Shown: positions 36,297 through 49,200 of the stretch, piece by piece
Layout: the number at the start of each line of letters is the position of its first letter
Position numbering within the stretch: the stretch's first letter is position 1
Assembly: GCA_033032175.1 (NCBI GenBank)
Contig: CM065318.1
Span: 2,542,001-2,606,000, forward strand
Origin: Saturnia japonica
Taxonomy: Eukaryota > Arthropoda > Insecta > Lepidoptera > Saturniidae
Direction of reading: 5' to 3'
Length of the DNA stretch: 64,000 nt
The notes under the pieces: model-generated
Databases searched by the model: none
Seen by the model: the letters and a program-made list of their open reading frames with translations, nothing else
What the model was told of the DNA's origin: nothing
Position numbers and translations under genes: made by a program

Positions 36297-39200
36297 GGTG
36301 TTAATATATTAAAAAGAATTGGAGAAATGGGGTCACCTTGAGCTAAAATTTTATTTGTATATCGAATATTAAACTTATTTTTGCTTTCCTCAATCATAAT
36401 CTTCTTCCAACACCAATATCAACCAAAATATCTATAAACACATTATTGTAGGCATCTTCAATGTCTATAAAGCATGCTAATGTCGGAGATTTTTTTGAAA
36501 ATCCTATTTGAATATGCGCAATTAACTTTGCCAAGCATTCTTGACATGATTGCCCTTTCCTAAATCCCGTTGAAAAAGAATTAATATCATTATTTTTCTC
36601 AGTGTACCACTCTAACCTTCTCACCAGCATAATATGGAAAATTTTGCATATACAAGATATTAGCCCGAAGTTTTCTTTTCACGTATTAATATTATGATGA
36701 TTTTATTAACTGACTTCAAAAAAAGACGGACGTTACTCAACTCGAATGTTTTTTTTTTAAAGTAAAAACTTCTTTAGCGTCTTTGTTATTTGAAAGTCGA
36801 TGAAACGAAAAAGCGACAGTAAAAAGAGACAGACACATAAATTTATAAGATTTAACGTGGGAGAAAATGAGATAGGAAGCGTTATACAGTGTTTCTTTTA
36901 TTCGTTTAGAGAAAGTGGGAGTTTGCTTGGGCCTCAGTATTGTACGTGTATTAATAATATGCGTTGGAGCGCGCATGCATAGTACAAAGCTTCGGAAAAG
37001 GCATCACAACAACCGTACTGTTTTGTATGCGTGTACGTTTTATACGTTTGTATTTTTATCAGATGATATTCCCATGGATATTTCAAATTGTGTATTAATT
37101 GAAATTGATATTGTGAATAATGATTGTGAGTACTTGTATATTTTCATAAACATTAAATTAGTGTGTATTTGATCATTTTCTGAATTAAAAAAAAAACATA
37201 GATGTGAAGTTTTCACTTCTACTATGTGTGAATTACACACATGATTTTTTTCTCTGGGTACTTCTAAAACTTTATAATACAAAAATAGTCTCTAAATTAA
37301 TTTTAACTTTATTACTTACGCTTGCATAATATTTTTAAATACTAAAATTGCCTAAAAAGATTAAGACATTTAAGATAGACGGAAAGATTGGACAGTAAAT
37401 TAATTACCTATTAATGCAAATATTTTTCGCTTTTACACTAATTAATCCCCTCAGATCACTTTGAAGTAAATATTACTGTTCACAGTTAAAATGTTATTTT
37501 ATGTGCTTGATTTTGTAACTATTTGATAAAACTAGTTGATATATTCCACTTGATGGTAAGTAGGTACGTTATTATTTATATAAAATCGTTTGAAAGTTAA
37601 TAAAAAAAAAAACAATTAAAATCGGGTAAAGAGTATTTGCGGTATCTAGATCTGTTCTGTTGTGGTTTTGATTTTAGTTCCTTAGGTATTTAGTCCTATA
37701 TTATGTAATATTGGTGGTATTTTGCGTAATATAGTTTGGTTATTGTGTACAAGTGAAGTGAATTAGTTATAAATAATAACTAGAAGCATGAATTTTAAGT
37801 TGGCACGAAAACTCCCGGAAAGTTTTAACAAGAGAACCATCCTGTTAAGCCGTTGTTTGAATTCTAAAGAATAGAAAAAAATTATATCTACTTAACTTTG
37901 GCATAATTGTGTGTTTACACTTGCCACTTAAGAAGAAGAAGAAGAATATTGAGTTAAGTTTTCTATAATTTTACGTTTTTGTCCCATAAAATCTGAAATG
38001 TTAATTTTAATGCAAAGAACAATGTTATACACCGTAACATTATATGTAAAATGCAATTTTAAACCAAGCAATAGCATAAAATGCCTCTAAGAACTAATAG
38101 CAATTATAATGGTAAGTTTTAATTACGTGTTATTATTTATACGGGAGATCTTTTATAATATAAAAGAAAGTTGTGAACATCAATATTAAGATATGAAAAA
38201 AGGGAAATAAAAACCCCGTGGAAATAAAAAATTATCTTTTCAAACGAAGCATCCTAAATTATATATCCATCCATAATATCACTCTGACATTATTTCAGGT
38301 CTATCCTACTCCCAGATTGATTGTCACTGCTTAAGACTGGGGTGGTATGCCTAGAGTAAAACCCCCACCATACTTCACGATAGAAAAATATTTAAGTTTG
38401 CATACTTTCGTAGTAACAATTAGACAAACGTCCGATGCAACTTTTTACAGTACCTACAAACCCTGTTTTCTCTTGAAAACCGTTTTGCTTTGTTCTTGTC
38501 CCATTATAAAATGATTTATTAAACTCTGATTTTAATTGTGCGTGAAATCTAATGAAAGTTTTTTTTTTTTATCAGCTTCATTTAGCGACTTCGACGAAGC
38601 TTTAAACTGGTAAACTCTAGCAACTTTTTTTATAGTTAGCCAATGTGATAGTAAGGGCTGGCTTTAGCTGGAAAAGCAAATATAGACGGGCATACTGTAT
38701 TATATAGTAAGGTTGGCAACATTATGCTTTTTATTTGTATGTTTAACATAATTATACAGTTTTATATTATCCCTGCAGTTCCCCTAACAAGTAAATTTGT
38801 GACTTTTTTGTGTTGTGACAATGTGTCTTGTTTATTGGTTATTCTACAGTAAACCGAACATTTGACAACTAAATTATATAACGTTATTATGTAACATACT
38901 TGATATTGGCGAAATTGCTTATATTGAAAGATAGCTAAAAAAAAATTTACGGGGTAGTAATTTTGCCGTGATACCATTATGAAATAAAAAGCAAAATTAA
39001 AACGTGATAACTTTATTTGCGTAACTGTGTACATCTGAAACTTATTCTAAAGCGTGTAATGGCACTATAGTTTGATTATTGCGTGAAGAGTCTAGAAGTG
39101 GTGGTAACGACGGAAACCCGGTGCAATGTATTGCCTGTTCGGTTGGTATTGGTATTGTGCTCTGGCAGCGACCGCCGCTGGAGTGTATGTAGCCTCGCGA

Positions 39201-42200
39201 TAGCTTCCTGTAATGTGAAAACACATATAGGAATTATATCGACGCAAGAAAACATATTTTAGCTGTAAGTAACAAAAATGGCGTAAGTAGGCTGAAAACA
39301 CTTTTTTTTTTCATGCGTCAAATAGTCTGGATCTCGTACCGCTACGATGAAAAAAAAATCTAATTGCCGTAATATTTTTCAAAAATTTACATGTTGAAAT
39401 TGCTGCAAGTCGCCTAAAAAAATTGTGTTTTTTTTGCTATTTTAGTTACAGCAAAAGTGCGGTTTGTATTTTATACCGGATATTATTTTCAGCATTCTCG
39501 TGTAATGCTAATATGACGCAACTAGCTTACAGCATTTTATTTGTACAAACCATCTAACATTTTCTTAATTTAAAACAATACATTGGTAACAGTATGTTTT
39601 TAAATAGCCTCTTACATCTCTTTAATGTTACATAATTGTTAAAATACTTCAAATAAAGCATTTTATACGTCTGGAAATATGTTTAAGGAAATTAGCTGTC
39701 TCCATAAAAATCAATAAACTACTTACGACGTTCTTCAGTTCTTTAAATGAAAAGTCTAATATTGTAAGTAGTAAAAAACCTACTTCCCATAACTTTAGGA
39801 AAGATGTTTTCATTGTAGTTAGTCAATATTATTTTAACTGAAATGTGTATTAAAAAAACGGTTTTATGTCACTGATAATTAAGAAGTTATGATTTTTTTC
39901 TCATTTAAAAACAGTTTTTTGGCTGTGTTGAAAAGTTATTACTTACGACAAATACGTCTGTACATTCAAAGTCTGTATAAAACGAAACGAAACGCACGTT
40001 TCACGCAAGGCCAATTTGATTGAAGAATCGCAGTTACCAACCGTTTTTGATGCCCTTTTCAACCCCCCAACCCCATCCTTTTCCAACCGCCTCTTTACTC
40101 GCACGCGCACTGGCTCGAACATCGTTGCCGATTTAAAATTAAGAAAATCCAAATAAACTTTGAATCTGGTGGAATTCAAGTGTCCTGACCCTGACCTCAT
40201 CAAAACTGGCGAGTGATTGTGACTGCTTTAAAACCTCAACACAAAATTAATAGAACTAGTGATTAGTTTTTGGGTTTGTACGTTTGTAGGAGCTAATCTC
40301 TTGAACTACTGATCCGTTTGGTAAAACTCTTTTACTCTTAGGAAGCTACGTTCTGAAGGATAGTTTACATTAGTTATTTAAGTTATCCTACTGTTACCTG
40401 TATTGCGTTTTTTAATTCCACGGCGTAAATTGACAATAATTAATGTTAAACTTGAAAATAATGTTGCTACGTTCATTTCTGTAGTGTTGTGCTATCATAA
40501 ATTATACGGTATAATTATTTGTATCGTAACATTTTAAATACAAAATTACATAACTACAAAATACATAATTTTTTGTGTTATTCAATATACCCGATAATTT
40601 ACTATTATCATTACATAATTCAGGAAACTATAAAATGGATCCAATTTTGTCTCCCGTAATCGGCATTTACACTTGGAGAGTTCAATTATTAAAATTAGTT
40701 CCGATTGGTGACATCACTACTTTATAAATACAATAAACTAACAACACATGTTATGTCATTTTAATCCGGGGAATAAAAACGCATTGTAATTAATTAACAT
40801 TAAGTAGCAATAAACCGAACATTACCGAGACCGGCCGAACTATGAATGACGAACTAAAAACTATAAGATAACATCTATATTGCTCACGTTGCCGTAGTTC
40901 GTAGGTATAGATAATTTAAACTCAATTTTGTACCCAGCCCTAAGTGTACGTAAGCTTGTAAGCATGCAATTTTTCTCCCAATCAACTCGTGTTTATATTG
41001 TTTTATTCTGCGGGTACAGTCGTTAATAAAAATGTCTGGTTCATCACGGAGAAAATATTTCCCCTAACCGGTGGTGATGCTTGATAATTCGTCGTACTAC
41101 ATGATCAAAATACTATAGCGCTATATTCTAATTTTAAAAAGACAGATATTCAGCAATGGATAACAGAAACAAATACTCAGCAATATTATATAAAAATACT
41201 TCGTCTTCTACCGTATTATCATCTTTAGCCCGATAGAAAATATTTGGGGAATTTAAAAAAATATTTATTGCTTTAAATAACATTGAACATAACCTGACGG
41301 AAATTATGAAGTTAATAGAAAGTTCATTATTTGATATTTGTAGTGGAAGTGATACGGAATAATATATATACATTCGCATAATTAAGCCGTTGATTTATTT
41401 TAAAGTTCAACAAACAGAGTAAGACTATTTTCGACTTAATTTAAATAAAATAGCTAATAGAATACTCTTGTGTACTTGACTGTACCTCTGAACACGCACA
41501 CGTAAGCACTTTATCTATACAAACTTTACGCACCGATAGGGTTGCAGCGCTTTTAAATGTTATGATCTGTTTATACCTACTGTTACGACTCATTCATATA
41601 TTCATCCGACATTGACGATTCGTTAATAGCGATGACGGACGTGCCATAAAATTTCACGTAATCATGATTTTTAACAATTTGATTGACGGACTTAGGCAAT
41701 GTGACGGCTACGTATGTGTTATTGAAGAAATAAAAACGAATCGTATCAAATCACGATCCGGAAAAAATATTAATTCGTCGATGTATGCATGAGCCCTAAG
41801 GTTTCTATCAGTCATTTAATTTTTTATAATATAAATGCGAGTAAAAACGCGCGCCTCGGCTAGTAGTACATAAAAATGATATTCTTATTTACTATTTTAC
41901 AAAATTTATTTTAAGGTCTTAAATGTTAATTTCTTAACATGTACCAATTGATATTCGGGTCAATTTAACTTTAATTAAAGTTAAGTAATGTAATACATAC
42001 CGGTTACCAAATAATGATAATAAGTCAATTGAGAAAAAAAGAATTATGCTATTTGCTATGTAATATCATTTTCAAGCAAACGTAATTAATTTATACGAAG
42101 ACTATTTATATTTGCATATTCAACTATTCAGATTTATATGACAAGCTAATTACGATTTGAAATTTATTTCGTATCTAGCAGTGCCCCGCGGCTCTGCACG

Positions 42201-43293
42201 CGTTTGTTATGCAGAATTATATTTATCCCGTAATGCTATTTTTAACCGACTACAAAATAGGAAGAGTTATAATTAAGGATGTTCAACCATAACTTCTTTG
42301 TTTAGAACCGATTTCATGGGTGGTCCGGTCCCAATTTAATTTAAATGGCATTGTACCTTCTACTTCGAAGATACACCAGGGAACTCCTCGAAATAATTGA
42401 AGTTGTTTTTTTTTTTGTTAAAAATTGTCTATTGTTACTCATATTATTGACAATTCATAAAGTCTAGCAAATGAGAAATAAAGTGTACAATTTTTATCAA
42501 AAATAATTATAAATTAATTTAAAAAAAAGATATACCATTCTTTTAGCCTATCAATTATGGGACATAATATGGGCATAATATAATTCTCGTGAAAAAAATA
42601 CCATAAGAATCGGTGAAGTGGATTTTGAATTCAATCCGAACATACAAAAAAATAATTTATGAATTTCCTATGTCCCCTAAGGACATCTATTGGCAAATTA
42701 TTATTTTTATAAAATATTATTAAGTAATAACTTGCGTTAATTATGCGTAATATGTTTATTTCTATAAGTAAAGTGTACAGAATACGTAATTGTACTCTGT
42801 AAGCGAGCGGGTAAAAGTGTAAAGTCGAAATAAATTACCCGTTAAGATGTGTTTTTTTTTCGCCTTTCAATTTTATACAGTAGCACGCCTAAATGACGTC
42901 ACTGCATCGGACGATAAGCACAATTCAATCCCAAAACAACGGTGACCATTAAGAGATCTGCGAACTATCGCCGGTCTGGAAACCAGGAATGGTACATAGT
43001 TGTCCAAGAATCCTTTTATACATGCCGCAAAAAATTGGTATTTGAAAAAAAGTACCAGTATCCTAAAGCAAATAGCAAATCCTCCTAGAGGACCCTTTTT
43101 TGGCTCGTTGGTGCACAAAATTAGCGAACGCTAACGGCCTGATTCCGTCTTCCATTCGCACGACGACAATACGACCACCTTTTTAACTCCTCAGTGAATA
43201 AAACAATTGGGGCATCGGTCGATATTGATAATTGGAAATTGCGTACTAGGGTATGTTTACCTGGTATATGGTACTATACCCTGAAACTCGGTG
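36297..43293. repeat. Tandem segmental duplication, copy B (6993 bp plus GGTG)
   Basis: Starts abruptly inside the LINE text (GGTGTTAATATATT) directly after the end of copy A (CTGAAACTCGGTG). GGTG is present at all three boundaries, 29421-29424, 36297-36300 and 43290-43293, so the junction has 4 bp of microhomology. Copy B has three segments that copy A lacks: about 35 bp at 39608-39643, about 38 bp at 39945-39985, and 42 bp at 41179-41220. The last one is bounded by TCA on both sides, suggesting a deletion in A rather than an insertion in B. Confidence 0.97.
39012..39017 (-). terminator. Poly(A) signal of cuticle gene 2
   Basis: AATAAA on the minus strand about 75 bases after the TAA at 39092-39094. 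Confidence 0.55.
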
Positions 43294-46200
43294 CTTGTAC
43301 CAGGAACCTGGTACGTCTACTATCCCTAATGCACACTTTTCGGCAGCTGGTTAGACACCGGGTGATTCCAAAACGTGACAAACAGAAAGTGAATCACTAT
43401 GGGGTTTTAAACCGTTTGCACGGTGGTCGCAACCGAGCTATTTCTCTGAAATAAGTAGTGTTTTTGTATTTCCTGTTAAATACACGTGAAATAATTATTA
43501 TTATCTATTGTTGTCCGTGATTAATAAATTGTTTTACAAATTACAAGCGCGGAGTGTTGTCTCATTTTTACACGAATGCCCAAAAAAGGAGTGTTTACAG
43601 TTTATTTCATAGAATCATTATATGAAAGATCCGGGCGACCGAGCTTAGCTCGGTGGTGTCTTGAAAAAAAAAACACCGGTATACTTGGAATGTAAAACAT
43701 TATTTAAATGCAAAGTTTCATCCAAATCGTCGGAGCCGTTTCCGAGAAACCAATTACATATATATAGACAAGAATTGCTCACCTAATATAATAATATAAG
43801 ATACGTGAAGCAAAAATTTGTACCCCTTTTTAAGCATATTGGATGCACGGAAAACTGAGATTTGGCATGGTTAAAGTTTATATGGAGAAGGAGTGCAGAA
43901 AGCCAAAATTTATACATAGTATGTGTTATTATAATAATATATTAAATAAAATAAATTAATACTGCGAATTCTCACTCTACCAGTGCCATTGAACTTAGAC
44001 CCCCTTAAATATTGACATTGTCACTCAACCAAAAGTGACAGCAAGTGTTGTAGATAATACTCATTGTTTAAGATAATGAATACTACAAATGTCAAAGAGA
44101 AAACAGTCTATGATTAAAAAGTCGCTGGTCGAATTACGTTCTTAGGACGATCGCTAGTATGTAATAATTACACTACCTGGTCTAATTTAGACATTAATAT
44201 TATGAGCCTGGAGAGCTTGTATGTTTGTACGCCATGAAATTATTGTAATGTCAAATAACTCGTCTATTGGGGAGTGTTCTGGGCTATACATTTTCACTTT
44301 AAGAGCCCAAGTGACAAAGCAGAAATTTAACGTAAATGAAGCTGCGGGGCACATACATAGTTGTTACTATAATCAAATAAATTGATCCATTTCCTTCACA
44401 AATTCAGTGGATGCTAGTTATATGTGAAGAGATATGACAAATGTTACAGCTCAGAATAAATTTTGGGAAAATGAATTTGCCTTGGTGAGATTTTATCTTA
44501 CGTCAATAATAGACTAATTGTACAACAAACTTAATAGCCCTTCATAATTACATTACACTTCGTTTTATAGTCTCGTTATAACTGAGAACTGTCATAAACA
44601 GACCGAATAAACAAGTTTTTCGATACCTACTTCATAAATTAGAGTCTCATTAGAAGATGTGTAAGAATTTTTATTTTGAAATCAATTTCGCACACGGCCA
44701 TTTCATTACAAACTAAGCAAAGCTTGTATCAAAGGTAAATAAACAAATGATGTACTATACGTATTATTATGTCTTCTTATACACAGATTTGAGAAAAGGG
44801 ATGTGTGTTTAAATTAAAAAAATCTTGTTTATGTTATTTCGTAACGACTTGACCGATTTAGCGCATATTCACATAATATATTTGTTATATCGTGACAATA
44901 GTTCATAGTTATGCTAAGATCCCATAGGTGACGCTGTGGACGAGCCATTAGCCATATAATTTCTGCCGGGCTAGTACATAAATATAGACATTTAATATCC
45001 ATATACACAACTGACAATTATCCTTATTACTGTCAGTAATTTATGGGGTTCAAACCTGCAACCTCTCGGCTAAATAGGGCTTGTATTTCGGATTAGAAAT
45101 GACCACCAAATAATACACGGAGATCCTAAGGTCTCTTTACCAAAAAAATACAATAAACATCAAAAATAGTAAATGATCCCTAAACTCTAACCAGTAAATT
45201 AATGCACTATTAATACCTTTCAAATGGTATGGTTGGGTTAGGTTAGGTTTGACTTGTGTGGTGTTCCACAGGGGTCGGTGTTGGGGCCGCTCCTGTGGAA
45301 CATGGGCTATGACTGGGTGCTCCGCGTAGCACTCCCGGAGGGAGTTCGCATACTCTGCTACGCGGACGACACCCTGGTCGTAGCCCGGGGGGGGAGGTTT
45401 GAGGAGGTGGCGCGCCTGGCCACAGAGGGCGTTGCCCTTGTGGTCGGGCGCATAAAGGCGTTGGTCCTCAGGGTGGCGGCCGAGAAGACCGAGGCCATAC
45501 TCTTTCATGGGCCTCGGTGTGGGCCGCCTCCTGGGGCCCACATAATGGTGGAAAATGTTAGGGTCCGGGTTGGGGCCCAGATGAAATATCTGGGCCTCAA
45601 CCTGGACAGGCGGTGGCGGTTCGAGTCCCATTTTAAGGGACTCGAACCGCGGATAGTGGGAGCGGCGGCAGCTCTCGGTCGGCTTCTCCCGAACTCAGGG
45701 GGGCCGGGCGCGAGCTGTCGCCGTTTATTTGCAGGGGTGGTAAGGAGCATGGCCATCTACGGGGCACCGATCTGGGCGGATGTCCTCAGCGCCACGAACA
45801 GACACGTACTGCGTGCTACGCAGCGTGTCGTGGCGCTGAGGGTAAAATCCGCGGGTACCGATCGGTGTCCGCCGGGGCGGCCTGCGTCCTTGCCGGCTCC
45901 CCGCCGTGGGAGTTGGAGGCGGAGGTGCTCGCCGCCGTGTACAGGTTCACGGCGGCGGGGAGAGAGTTAGGGGAGCCTTCAGCTCTCACAGAGGTGGACC
46001 GGGTCCGGAGGGAGCCGAACACTACGTGCCACGAGTGCGGGGCTGCAGAAGACACGGCGCAGCACACTCTGTCTGAGTGTGCTGCGTGGGTGGAGCAGCG
46101 CCGCACTCTGGCCGTAGATGTTGGAGGAGATCTCTCGCTGCCGAGCGTGGTTAAAGCCATGGTCGGCAGCGAGACCGCATGGACTGGGATGGCCTCCTTC

Positions 46201-49200
46201 TGCGAGGAGGTCATCTCGCAGAAGGAGGCTGCGGAGAGGGTACGCGATGGGGATCCCCTGAGCGGCTCTCTCCGCCAAAGAAGAGGGGGAGGCCGGAGGA
46301 GGCGGTTTAACCGTCAACTCCCGCCACCCTAGCCGAACCAGAGGAGACGGGCCGGGGGGGGGGGGGGCGTCTCCTCATTGCACTGGTTCGGCAGGCGGAG
46401 GAGACGGCTATCGTGTATCATAGCTGTCTCCTAATTAGGCCGGGGCCCGGTTAGCCGGGCCGGCCGCAGGGCGGCGTGGCTGAATCCTAACGCAGTGCCC
46501 ACGTCGCCCCAGTATGGCGGCGGATGGTACACCGTGGAGTTTTTTAGTGAGTATGAGTCTCACATAACCACTCGTCCCCCCATCCGAGTGTGTACCCATG
46601 ACGTGTTTTCCTACTACGCGTTAAAAAAAAAAAAAAAAAGATTTCACTTATGTTAAAAAACAGCGAGAGACGGCGAACTCCAGATATTAATATTACAATT
46701 TTGGTGATTATTTCGAGTCATTTGCTCTAATAAAGTAGTAAAATTTTCCTTAGGATTTCACATTTAAATGAGATTTTAACATTGGTGATAATTTACTATT
46801 TTTGGCAGTATGAAGTGCTTTGTTGAGGTTATGTTTTGAACCTTCAACGCAATAAGATGAGTGTTGTTAAGAGTTTAATATGTGTACCTGTTTTTCTTTG
46901 TGTCTTTCTGTGGCAGCTATTTTGTAGTTGATAGATAAATGTGAGCAAATACTCATGATAATTCTTGATGTTGAGTCGAGATTTGTTAATTTGTTACTTC
47001 AATTATATTAGAAAAAGCTTTACCTAATTCCGCAGTGTCTTCTGGAATCCATAGGATACCTTATTCTTTACTAACTTACAGTAGAGATATCATATTTGGG
47101 TTCATTGAAATGTTCTCAATAGGTAACTTGTGCTGTAGATTTATTAAATTTCTAATTTACCTTGTACTATATCTGGTAAATATTTAAACATAAGCCGTAA
47201 TATTTTCTTACCATCATCGAAAATGCCAGCAGCCTCGTCTCTGGCATTCTCCTCGAGTGCCCTGGCAATAGCCTCGGGGACGGGAGGCGGCGTGGGCAGA
47301 TGAGCACCTTCGGCCTGGAAGCCGTTGCCGTCAGCCGTGTATCTGACGGAGTACACCTGGCCGTCATCACCGGTGTAGGAGTAACTGCCTTGGGACTGGA
47401 TACCGTTTGACTCTACTCCTGAAGCTTCCGCTTGGATGCCTGGAATTCGGAATTATATATTTATTTTAGTTCGGAATGATCAAGAGTTTTTGAAGTTATA
47501 ATTTTCGGCGCATATGGTAGAGAGTCGAAATTGACAGCGATGAAGTTAGCCATTAATGAAAATAATGTGAATTTATTTTAAGAATACCAGCCTGTTTGTG
47601 TTGCAAAGACCTATTCCCAAGGGAAGGCAAGGACTTACTCACCACGCCAGTCCACGACGTATTGGTGATTTCAAAGGCCGAGAAATCAACTCTTGTATAT
47701 TTTCCCAAATACAGCGGTACTACAAAAATATTTCTCAAGCGTTCAGTCTTCCTCACGATGTTTTCACTCACTACTCATTACTCTTACTAACTGCCTAATT
47801 ATCCTAGTGATCGTAAGCGCAAGTTCTATGCTCGAGGTTCTAGGTGCGATTCCCAGGTCGAGCAAAACATTATTGGGTTATTCTATTAAATTCTCAGTAG
47901 CAGCTTGGAGTTTGGCCTTGTTCCCGAAAATTGCAATAAGCTCGCCTTCCATTACATGGGACCTAAAAACGTACCCGGTGAACTGTGGGTGTACATCAGT
48001 ACACCTCTGCTTAACCCTTCGGGGATAGAGGCGTGATGGTATTTATGTTATGTCAGCTGATAGTGTTACGAACTTCAATTAGTAAATGAGTGCGAATTAC
48101 GAAAAAGTCGTTGGTACTTACCGGGGTTCGAACTTTATTTATTTTACTGATTTTTATTGTGATTTTTTTTTCAATACTTTACGGTGTATAAGTATACATA
48201 GTAAAATAAGTTTAAATTATCATTATATTAATACGAAAAGCAAAAACTTGTAAAAAAGTTAAAGTTTATATGGAGAAGGGTTGTAGAAAGCTAAAATTTA
48301 TCTATAATATCTGTTACTAATATATTAAATTAAATTAATGAAAACTGCGAATCCTAAACCATCCAGTACCATTGAACTTAGACCCCCCAAAATATTGACA
48401 TTGTCACTCCATGAAAAGTGATAGCAAGTGATATAATATTCATTGTTTAGGTTCATACTGCAAATTTCAAACAGAAAATAGTCTATGATTTAAATGTCGC
48501 TGGTCGAATTTCGATCATTCGGCGACCGCTAATTATGGTTGGCTAATTTAATGATATTGTTGGCACGCATGATAGCATCTTTGGAGTTATTTTTGTTTTG
48601 TTATGTCAAAGAAATATAACTCCTTACGTCCGTACATTAAGTACAAAGTAGGTATTTTACGGAGTATTTGGCGGGATCGTAATTTGTTATCATGTGGTTT
48701 TATGTTAATACATAAACTTATGTTATTCGGCTCTATATAAGGCCGTCTTTACCCGGAGGTGCAATAGGTGCGAGGCACCCGGGCGAAGAGTCCTGGGGGG
48801 ATATAAGTAAGACTAAACCTGTACTCCACGGAAGCAGAGCTGCGTGCACAGCATATTTAAGGTCAAACATGGGTCCAAGGCTCAAGATAGATTGACATTC
48901 TTGATTATTATAAGTAGGTAAAGAATGAAAAGATAATGATAAACTTAAATATGCTATACTGAATATGCTCAAGACGGCCTTAGCTCTATATTATATAATT
49001 TTAGCGGTATTTTACGTAATGTAGTTGGGTTATTGTGCACTTAGGTGAAGCGGATGATTTAATAATAACAAGGAACATGTATTTTAAGTTGCCGTAAAAA
49101 TTCCCTTGACAGTTATAACGAGGGAGCCGCCGTTTTGTTAGGGCTATTTCGAAGGTTACAAGAATAATTATTTTCACGTGACGTTGAAAGAGTTGTGGAT

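Noticed and set aside
45137..46317. Minus-strand frames of 83-164 codons
   Set aside because: Antisense of the GC-rich R1-clade LINE.
46986..47059. Phase-compatible open segment as terminal exon of cuticle gene 2
   Set aside because: The acceptor (AATAAG without a pyrimidine tract) is poor, the peptide ([13 protein letters not shown]) is unlike a cuticle protein tail, and no poly(A) signal follows nearby. The exon at 39092-39207 has a good acceptor and a tail matching gene 1.
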